This document shows, piece by piece, positions 38,957-44,062 of a DNA stretch of 44,062 nt. The stretch is from JAEHDI01 sp035455185 (GTDB taxonomy: Bacteria; Acidobacteriota; Terriglobia; Bryobacterales; Bryobacteraceae). The DNA lies in the NCBI GenBank assembly GCA_035455185.1, contig DATIFQ010000401.1, positions 1-44,062 on the forward strand, given 5' to 3'. A model generated the notes under the pieces. It did no database searches and had not been told where the DNA came from. It saw nothing but the letters and a program-made list of their open reading frames with translations. The translations under genes and the position numbers were made by a program. Within the stretch, counting starts at the first letter, position 1; each line of letters starts with the position of its first letter.

Positions 38957-39744
38957 CTGGTGAGGTTGTTGATCTGCTGGTACATGTCGTCCGCCGCCTT
39001 CACGACTTTCGAGTTCGCTTCATAGGCGCGCTGGCTGACGATCAGGTTGATGAATTCCTCCACCACCGAGACGTTGGACTGCTCGAGATAGCCCTGGAGC
39101 AAAGTGCCGATGCCCTCCTGGCCGCCCGGATTGCCGATCGTCGGATCTCCCGAGGCGTCCGTCGGCAGATAGAGGTTTTTCCCGATGCTGTTGAGCCCGG
39201 CGGGGTTCTGGAAGTTCGCAAGCTGGATCTGCCCGGCAAGCTGGATCGCCGTCTGGCCGGGTTGCGTGAAGCTGACCGTGCCGTCTGGCGCGATGCTGAT
39301 CGCCTGCGCGTCCGGCGGAATCGTGATCTGCGGCTCGAGCGGGTCGCCGTCCGCCGTCACGAGATTTCCGTCGCGGTCCAGGTGGAACGAGCCGGCCCGC
39401 GTGTACGCGATTTCACCAGAGGGAAGGCGCACCTGGAAGAAGCCGCGGCCCTGGACCACTACATCGAGTGGATTCTCCGTGGCCGAGAAATTCCCCTGAG
39501 AAAAAAGGATCTCGTTGGATGCAGCTCGCGTGCCGAGCCCGAGCTGAAGACCAGTCGGCACCACCGTCTGCTGGCCCGCCGAGGCGCCCGGTGTCACCAG
39601 GTTCTGATAGAGCAGATCCTGAAACTGCGCCCGCCGTACCTTGTAGCCGATGGTGTTGGCGTTCGCCAGATTGTGCGCGATGTTGTCCACGTTCAACTGC
39701 TGCGCCGTCATGCCGCTGGCGGCGCTGAATAGCGCTCGAATCAT
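38953..39744 (-). CDS. flgG: Flagellar distal rod protein FlgG
   Basis: 263 residues, exactly the usual size. N-terminal motif MIRALFSAASGMTAQQLNVDNIAHNLANANTIGYK (1-35) and C-terminal QSNVSVVEEFINLIVSQRAYEANSKVVKAADDMYQQINNL (about 222-261). The middle holds the FlgG-specific GVQVG-like region (PTGLQLGLGTRAAS) and VQGRGFFQVRLPSGEIAYTRAGSFHLD. Distal rod subunit. Thirty bases after flgF. Confidence 0.96.
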   Translation of the reverse strand: MIRALFSAASGMTAQQLNVDNIAHNLANANTIGYKVRRAQFQDLLYQNLVTPGASAGQQTVVPTGLQLGLGTRAASNEILFSQGNFSATENPLDVVVQGRGFFQVRLPSGEIAYTRAGSFHLDRDGNLVTADGDPLEPQITIPPDAQAISIAPDGTVSFTQPGQTAIQLAGQIQLANFQNPAGLNSIGKNLYLPTDASGDPTIGNPGGQEGIGTLLQGYLEQSNVSVVEEFINLIVSQRAYEANSKVVKAADDMYQQINNLTR

Positions 39745-39773
39745 GATTTGTTCTCCTCTCCTCCCGGGCCGCG

Positions 39774-40517
39774 TCAGGAGCCGACGCGGGCGACCTCCTC
39801 CACCACCTTGCGATTCATCTCCCCGCCAATCGAGACCGCCTTCTGGAGCATCTCGAACTGCCTCATCACGCCGATCAGGCGCACGGCGCCCTCGGCGCCG
39901 GTGACGTTCGATCCCTCGAGCTTGCCCTGGTGCACGGCCGCCCCCGTGGCGGCAACGGGTTGCGCCCGCGGATCGTCGGCGCGGAAGTAGGCGCGGCCCT
40001 GTTTTGCCAGCGCTCCTGTGTCGGTGAAGTCGACGAGTTCCAACTGCCCTAGCACCTGGCCGTCCTGCGTCACCACGCCGTCGGGCGCAACCTCGATCGG
40101 ACTCTGTGACGAAGCCCGCAGCGTCCCGCTACCCACCGCTCGCACCGGATAGCCCTCAGCGGTCGACAGTACGCCTGTGGCCGACAACTGAAAGCCGCCG
40201 TTGCGCGTGTACAGCCGCCCAGCCGGGCCGTTTACCGCGAAAAAGCCTCGGCCCGAGATCGCAACGTGAAAGGGGTTGCCGGTCGGGTGCAGCACGCCCT
40301 GGGTAAAGTCCGTCCAATGGCGTTCGATCACCGGCAGCGTCTGTGTTATGCCGCCTCCCGCCGGGTCGAGAGACTCCGGCGAAACGTAGAGACCATAGAA
40401 CTCGCGGTCGGTCTTAAAGCCGTCGGTCGAGACGTTAGCCAGGTTGTTGGCCAGCATCTCGAGCGATTCCATCCGCGCCCGCAGGCCGCTGGCGCCCGAA
40501 ATCGTGAGTGGGTCCAT
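39774..40517 (-). CDS. flgF: Flagellar rod protein FlgF
   Basis: 247 residues from ATG 40517 (MDPLTISGASGLRARMESLEML); the frame is open for 19 more codons but the family start is here. Rod motif ANNLANVSTDGFKTDREFY (about 23-41), AISGRGFFAVNGPAGRLYTRNGGFQL, and C-terminal VRLIGVMRQFEMLQKAVSIGGEMNRKVVEEVARVGS. Similar to FlgG but shorter, as FlgF is. First gene of the minus-strand operon; no convincing promoter was found upstream on this strand. Confidence 0.9.
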   Translation of the reverse strand: MDPLTISGASGLRARMESLEMLANNLANVSTDGFKTDREFYGLYVSPESLDPAGGGITQTLPVIERHWTDFTQGVLHPTGNPFHVAISGRGFFAVNGPAGRLYTRNGGFQLSATGVLSTAEGYPVRAVGSGTLRASSQSPIEVAPDGVVTQDGQVLGQLELVDFTDTGALAKQGRAYFRADDPRAQPVAATGAAVHQGKLEGSNVTGAEGAVRLIGVMRQFEMLQKAVSIGGEMNRKVVEEVARVGS

Positions 40518-40580
40518 GACGCGCTCCGCCGCGGTGTCGTGCAATTGCGGGACCGAAGGCGCCGGAGCCGGCAAATGTCC

Positions 40581-40607
40581 TCAAATGTTCGTGGAAGCCG
40601 CCGATGA
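40581..40607 (+). promoter_or_regulatory. Sigma-28-like promoter of the fliK-flgD-flgE transcript
   Basis: TCAAATGT (40581-40588), 11 bases, GCCGATGA (40600-40607). One mismatch in the -10. Expected start near 40614, immediately before GGGAGGAGC and an ATG at 40624. Confidence 0.55.
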
Positions 40608-40623
40608 AGGAAAAGGGAGGAGC

Positions 40624-40674
40624 ATGCCTACGAGCCAATTTCTTGCCTCTTCCCGCCAGGCGGCAAGTTCTTAG
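40624..40674 (+). CDS. Possible 16-codon leader peptide before fliK
   Basis: ATG 40624 follows GGGAGGAG (40615-40622), the strongest ribosome-binding-like sequence in the region, though closely spaced. It encodes MPTSQFLASSRQAASS and stops at TAG 40672-40674, inside the left arm of an inverted repeat. The predicted transcript start (near 40614) leaves just this site as leader, the same short arrangement as at fliM, flbD and fliS. Ser-rich peptide; may be a translated leader affecting the downstream structure, or a chance frame. Confidence 0.3.
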   Translation: MPTSQFLASSRQAASS

Positions 40675-40745
40675 CGGTAAGTGTCCCGCTAACCCGTTGA
40701 AATCCCGGCTTCCGAATCTGGCTTTTCATCTGCTTCTACCGGCGC

Positions 40746-42284
40746 GTGACCGTTTCGTGCTTCCCTCTGCCGCTCGCCGGGACGATTCTGGATGTGCCCG
40801 CCGCAGTGGAGGGAACCGCCACCGTGACGCCGCAAGGTGCCAACTGGATCGACCCGGACCCCGCCGCCGGTGCTGCTTTCGGGCAGCTTCTTGGAACAGT
40901 GCTTGAGACTTTGAGCGAGGAGGGGATCGGAACCGGAACCGGAACCGGGCCGTCCATCGGGCGCCCGCCCATTCCGATGCGGACCGAAACCGTACCGGAG
41001 CCAGCCGAATCCGGCGACGCCAAGCCGGAGACGCCGGAGACGGATCCCGACCCCGCCATCGCAGTGGCCGTCCCGGTTTCGGGCGTGCTGCCGTTCGCCG
41101 AACCGCCACTCGACGCACAACCAACGGTCCAGCCTTCCCGGCTGGCCCCCGAGAAGCCGGCTTCCGATTCCTGGCCGTTCGACGTGGCACATCGTGTCTC
41201 TCTCCCGGACGCTGCGGCAGGCGACGAGTCCTCGGACCTGCCGCCCGCGTCTTCCGGCACACGAGACGTGCCGGCGTTCAGCCCGGCCTTCACTGAGGAC
41301 CCCGGAAACGCGGATGTCCCCGAAACGGCTGGCGTGGCTTCCCTGCCGACAGTCCGTCCCCCTGCCTCCTCCGGGCCGTTGAACGTTGAACCGCCGGTGG
41401 AATGGCCGCCACAGAAGGACCGTCCGCCGGAGTCATCGGTTCCTCCGATCGTCACGGCGCCTGCGGTTTCGTTTGATTCCCAGCCGCCGACCGAAACCGG
41501 ACGGACCGCGGCCCAGCGGCCGGCATCGCGTCCAATGATAACGGTGCGGACAGCGCCGGCCGAGGAGCCGCCGGTGGCGGATGCGAAACCTGCCTTCTCC
41601 ATGCGCATCGTGGGAGCGGATCGCGATCAAACGGCGGACACGGAGGCGCTACTTGCACCCCCGGAACAGCCGGCCGGCGCGAAACTCCGCCGCGCAACCC
41701 AAGTGGATACGCTCACGCTCTTACCGGAGGACCCGATTGCCATCGCGGCAGCGCCGGCGGCGAGACCCGGCCGACCTGTCCAGGCGGAAACGGTGCGGGC
41801 TGATCAGCCGGAGGCTGAAATCGACAGAACGGAGCCGCCGGAGGTGGCGGTGCGGCGGATGCCCGAGACATACCGAGGAGCAGCCGCGCGACAAATCTCG
41901 TTGCGTGTGGCCGAAGGCGGGGAAGAGCGGGTCGAAGTGCGCGTCGCGGAGCAGTCCGGAGAATTGCGGGTCGACGTGCGCGCCCGGAATGAAGGACTGG
42001 CCGGCCGTCTGCGCGACGGTCTTCCCGAATTGGTCGGGCGGCTGCAGGAAAACGGGCTCGAGGCCGAGGTCTGGCGGCCCTCCGGGATCGATGCGTCGAA
42101 GACCCCTGCACGACGGGACGAGCTGCCGGTGGCAAGCCAGGAGAGGAATCCCGGCGGCGAGCGCGGCTCGGGCTGGCAGCAAGGAGAGGAAGGCGGCCGC
42201 CGGCGCCATCAGCAGGACGGCCAGAGCCAGAGTGAGGTCTTCGATCCGTACTTCCAACTACGGAATGAGAACGGACAGGAATAA
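40746..42284 (+). CDS. fliK: Flagellar hook-length control protein FliK
   Basis: 512 residues from GTG 40746. As in other FliK proteins the first three quarters are low-complexity, Pro/Glu/Ala/Thr-rich and disordered (about 40-370), acting as the ruler. The conserved Flg_hook C-terminal domain is at about 378-440: ISLRVAEGGEERVEVRVAEQSGELRVDVRARNEGLAGRLRDGLPELVGRLQENGLEAEVWRP. The last 60 residues are Gln/Gly/Arg-rich. The start is uncertain because no strong ribosome-binding site precedes GTG 40746. Followed by flgD and flgE, the usual order. Confidence 0.87.
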   Translation: MTVSCFPLPLAGTILDVPAAVEGTATVTPQGANWIDPDPAAGAAFGQLLGTVLETLSEEGIGTGTGTGPSIGRPPIPMRTETVPEPAESGDAKPETPETDPDPAIAVAVPVSGVLPFAEPPLDAQPTVQPSRLAPEKPASDSWPFDVAHRVSLPDAAAGDESSDLPPASSGTRDVPAFSPAFTEDPGNADVPETAGVASLPTVRPPASSGPLNVEPPVEWPPQKDRPPESSVPPIVTAPAVSFDSQPPTETGRTAAQRPASRPMITVRTAPAEEPPVADAKPAFSMRIVGADRDQTADTEALLAPPEQPAGAKLRRATQVDTLTLLPEDPIAIAAAPAARPGRPVQAETVRADQPEAEIDRTEPPEVAVRRMPETYRGAAARQISLRVAEGGEERVEVRVAEQSGELRVDVRARNEGLAGRLRDGLPELVGRLQENGLEAEVWRPSGIDASKTPARRDELPVASQERNPGGERGSGWQQGEEGGRRRHQQDGQSQSEVFDPYFQLRNENGQE

Positions 42285-42290
42285 AGCGCA

Positions 42291-42605
42291 ATGACAATTT
42301 CGAGCGATCCGAACATTCGTACGGCCGCCGATTCCGGCGCAACCGGAGACGGCTCGGCTTCGGCGGACAACAAGGACGTCAGCCAGGTCGCCACCAAGGA
42401 CGCCTTCCTGCGTCTGCTGGTGGCGCAGATCCGAAACCAGAACCCGTTGAACCCTGCCGACGGTGTCCAGTTTCTGACGCAGCTCGCCCAGTTCAGTGAG
42501 TTGGAACAGATGATCACGATGCGGCAGGAAGTGGAAGGGCTGCGCGACGACATTCAGGCGGCGCTCAACCCGGCCGCGGACACGCCGGCCAGCACCCCGG
42601 CGTAG
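42291..42605 (+). CDS. flgD: Hook-capping protein FlgD, short form
   Basis: 104 residues. The N-terminal FlgD region is clear: VATKDAFLRLLVAQIRNQNPLNPADGVQFLTQLAQFSELEQMITMRQEVEGL (about 32-84). The beta-sandwich/tudor-like part that follows in long FlgD proteins (about 220 residues) is missing; the protein ends in a Pro/Ala tail (AALNPAADTPASTPA) and there is no sign of a frameshift in the 18 bases before flgE. It guides polymerisation of FlgE. Short FlgDs exist in several phyla, so this may be a normal form. Confidence 0.9.
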   Translation: MTISSDPNIRTAADSGATGDGSASADNKDVSQVATKDAFLRLLVAQIRNQNPLNPADGVQFLTQLAQFSELEQMITMRQEVEGLRDDIQAALNPAADTPASTPA

Positions 42606-42623
42606 AGAACAAAAGGAGATCAG

Positions 42624-43877
42624 ATGGCATTCACGGCATTCTCGACGGCGCTCTCTTCGCTGAGTGCGCACGCGACGGCAGTCGACGTCGTCGGCAACAA
42701 CCTGGCGAACCTGAGTACGCCGGGCTTCAAGGCGAGCACGGTGGTCTTCCACGACCTCGTAACGCAGGCGCTCGGTCTGGGTGAGACTCAGGTCGGTTTG
42801 GGTACCGGGCGGCCGCTGACCATCCGTCAGTTCTCACAAGGCGCGCTTCAATCGAGCGGCGGAAATCTAGACGCGGCGATTCAGGGAGACGGTTTCTTCA
42901 TTGTCCGCGACTATACTGGAGCGACGCTGCTCACACGGGCGGGCAATTTCCGGGTGGACGAGGAAGGCAACCTGTTGACCGCGACCGGCGACCAGGTGCA
43001 GGGATGGACCGAGAGCGGCGGCGTGGTGGACACGAACGCTCCGATCGGAACTATCGTCGTACCGGTCGGCTCGTTGCGCGCGCCGTCCGCTACCACCGAG
43101 TTCTCCCTCAACCTGAATCTGAACGCGAGTGCGGTCGTCGGCGAACCGTCGGCATCCTTCTCGACTCCCATTGAGGTCGTGGACTCGATCGGTGCTACCC
43201 ACGTGGTAACGGTGAACTTCACCAAGACGGCTGCCAACACGTGGGACTACGAGGTGACAATCCCGGGCGGCGAAGTGACCGCAGGAACGCCGGGGACTCC
43301 CTACTCGCTCGGCACAGAAACCCTCACTTTCGACGATCACGGCCTGCTGGCGACTCCGGCCGCGCCGGCCACAATCGCTGTCCCGGTGGCCGGCCTCGCC
43401 AGCGGAGCCGCCGATCTCGCCATCGACTGGGATCTGTATGACCCCGACGGCACGTCGCGGCTCACGCAATACTCGCAGACCTCCGCGGTGGCGGCCGTGT
43501 CGCAGGACGGCGCGCCGGCGGCGCAACTGGTCAAGGTCGGCCTTGGCGCCGGCGGCACAATCATGGCGCAGTACTCCAACGGCGAACAGAAGGTCGTCGG
43601 CCAAATCGCGCTGGCGGCCGTGCGCAATCCGGATTCGCTGATCGCGGTCGGAAACAACAATTACATCCAGACGGCGCGTACCGCGTCTCCGGCGATCGGG
43701 ATGCCGGAAACGGGCGGCCGCGGCAAGATCGTCAGTCAGTCGCTCGAAGCGTCGACGGTTGATATCGCCCAGGAGTTTACTAATCTGATCGTGTTGCAGC
43801 GCGGCTACCAGGCCAACGCGCGGGTGGTGACCGCGGTGGACGAGATTAGCCAGGAAACGATGAACATGAAGCGCTGA
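42624..43877 (+). CDS. flgE: Flagellar hook protein FlgE
   Basis: 417 residues with an AAAGGAG ribosome-binding site. N-terminal motif FTAFSTALSSLSAHATAVDVVGNNLANLSTPGFKAS (3-38); hook-specific middle (QFSQGALQSSGGNLDAAIQGDGFFIV, LNLNASAV, a D2-type domain with FSTPIEVVDSIGATHVVTVNFTKT), and C-terminal QSLEASTVDIAQEFTNLIVLQRGYQANARVVTAVDEISQETMNMKR. Builds the universal joint. Length is typical. Confidence 0.95.
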   Translation: MAFTAFSTALSSLSAHATAVDVVGNNLANLSTPGFKASTVVFHDLVTQALGLGETQVGLGTGRPLTIRQFSQGALQSSGGNLDAAIQGDGFFIVRDYTGATLLTRAGNFRVDEEGNLLTATGDQVQGWTESGGVVDTNAPIGTIVVPVGSLRAPSATTEFSLNLNLNASAVVGEPSASFSTPIEVVDSIGATHVVTVNFTKTAANTWDYEVTIPGGEVTAGTPGTPYSLGTETLTFDDHGLLATPAAPATIAVPVAGLASGAADLAIDWDLYDPDGTSRLTQYSQTSAVAAVSQDGAPAAQLVKVGLGAGGTIMAQYSNGEQKVVGQIALAAVRNPDSLIAVGNNNYIQTARTASPAIGMPETGGRGKIVSQSLEASTVDIAQEFTNLIVLQRGYQANARVVTAVDEISQETMNMKR

Positions 43878-43897
43878 TAAAGGAAGGCCCCGGCCCG

Positions 43898-44062
43898 ATG
43901 ACGCCCATGGAGGAGATCGCAGCCTTCGCCGACGTGCCGGTTTCGATCGAAGTCGAACTCGGACGGCCGTTGATGAAGCTGCGAGACATACTCGAACTGG
44001 AAACGGGAAGCGTGGTGTGCCTGACCCGGGCGGCCGGTGAAAACATCGACGTGCGCGCTGCC
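43898..44062 (+). CDS. fliN: Flagellar motor switch protein FliN, 5' part (cut by window end)
   Basis: First 55 residues from ATG 43898, 20 bases after flgE and preceded by AAAGGAAGG further upstream. IAAFADVPVSIEVELGRPLMKLRDILELETGSVVCLTRAAGENIDV matches the SpoA domain of FliN (V-x-x-E-L-G-R-x-x-[LM]-x-[LV]-x-[DE]-[IL]-L-x-L-x-x-G-[ST]-V-[IV]-x-L-x-x-x-A-G-E). Forms the lower C-ring with FliM. The rest lies outside the window. Confidence 0.85.
   Translation, partial: MTPMEEIAAFADVPVSIEVELGRPLMKLRDILELETGSVVCLTRAAGENIDVRAA

Larger units (their letters stand above)
40518..40745. promoter_or_regulatory. Intergenic region between divergent flgF and fliK operons
   Basis: 228 bases with a + strand sigma-28-like promoter (40581-40607), a possible short leader ORF (40624-40674) and two inverted repeats: CTTGCC/GGCAAG (40642-40647 and 40662-40667) and TTAGCGG/CCGCTAA (40671-40677 and 40686-40692). 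No matching promoter was found for the minus-strand flgF operon, so the inverted repeats might be activator sites for it. Only the elements are seen; the roles are inferred. Confidence 0.45.

Noticed and set aside
40518..40745. Sigma-54 promoter for the minus-strand flgF operon
   Set aside because: The candidates have 9 or 11 bases between GG and GC, or the right 10 with nearly all other positions mismatched.
1..44062. tRNA or rRNA genes, CRISPR arrays, insertion sequences
   Set aside because: None seen: no transposase-like product, no regularly spaced repeats and no cloverleaf or rRNA-like stretch in the gaps. A dedicated RNA search was not possible here.

Overview
The window is high-GC bacterial DNA that reads best as an acidobacterium of the Solibacter/Bryobacter type. 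The grounds are a one-component regulator joining a DNA-binding N-terminus, a TolB-like segment and TPRs, a sulfatase next to an FG-GAP protein, several secreted TPR or helical proteins, and high GC at third codon positions. The taxonomic call is inference; there is no rRNA marker here.

Left part (1-20.7 kb) is a mosaic of chromosomal genes: the 3' part of uvrA; a translationally coupled trio of exported TPR/helical proteins; a secreted TIM-barrel glycosidase-like protein; a peptidoglycan-binding lysozyme-like protein; a dCMP-deaminase-type enzyme; an ACT-domain protein; a Wzm-type ABC permease without its ATPase; a Tat-exported sulfatase; an FG-GAP repeat protein; a gene-poor 600-base stretch; an antitoxin with what looks like a five-codon toxin stump; a SpoU methyltransferase; a lone histidine ammonia-lyase; a GNAT protein; priA; the HTH-TolB-TPR regulator; and a SAM methyltransferase.

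Right part (20.8-44.06 kb) is one large flagellar locus. Reading + first: fliM, flbD(swrD-like)-motA-motB, fliW-csrA, fliC, fliD-(fliT-position gene), flgB-flgC-fliE-fliF-fliG-fliH-fliI-fliJ-(unknown), flaG, fliS. Then comes a minus-strand operon flgF-flgG-flgA-flgH-flgI-flgJ(N), followed by + strand fliK-flgD-flgE-fliN (fliN cut by the window end). Export-gate genes (flhA, flhB, fliP/Q/R), flgK/flgL and fliA are not in the window.

Regulation is unusually readable. Seven sites share a sigma-28 (FliA) layout, T-x-R-A then exactly 11 bases after the 8-base -35 block, then xCCGATxx. They precede fliM, flbD, an unnamed minus-strand gene, fliC, flaG, fliS and the fliK leader. Two of them are divergent and flank a perfect 15-base palindrome between flbD and the unnamed minus-strand gene at 21770-22126. 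The flagellin leader has two hairpins and a CsrA consensus site (ACAAGGATGT) over its ribosome-binding site, just downstream of fliW-csrA, so the FliW-CsrA-flagellin homeostatic switch is probably operating. The least understood items are three small genes embedded in the locus (21770-22126 minus, 28064-28369, 34696-35043) and a possible 16-codon leader ORF with inverted repeats ahead of fliK.
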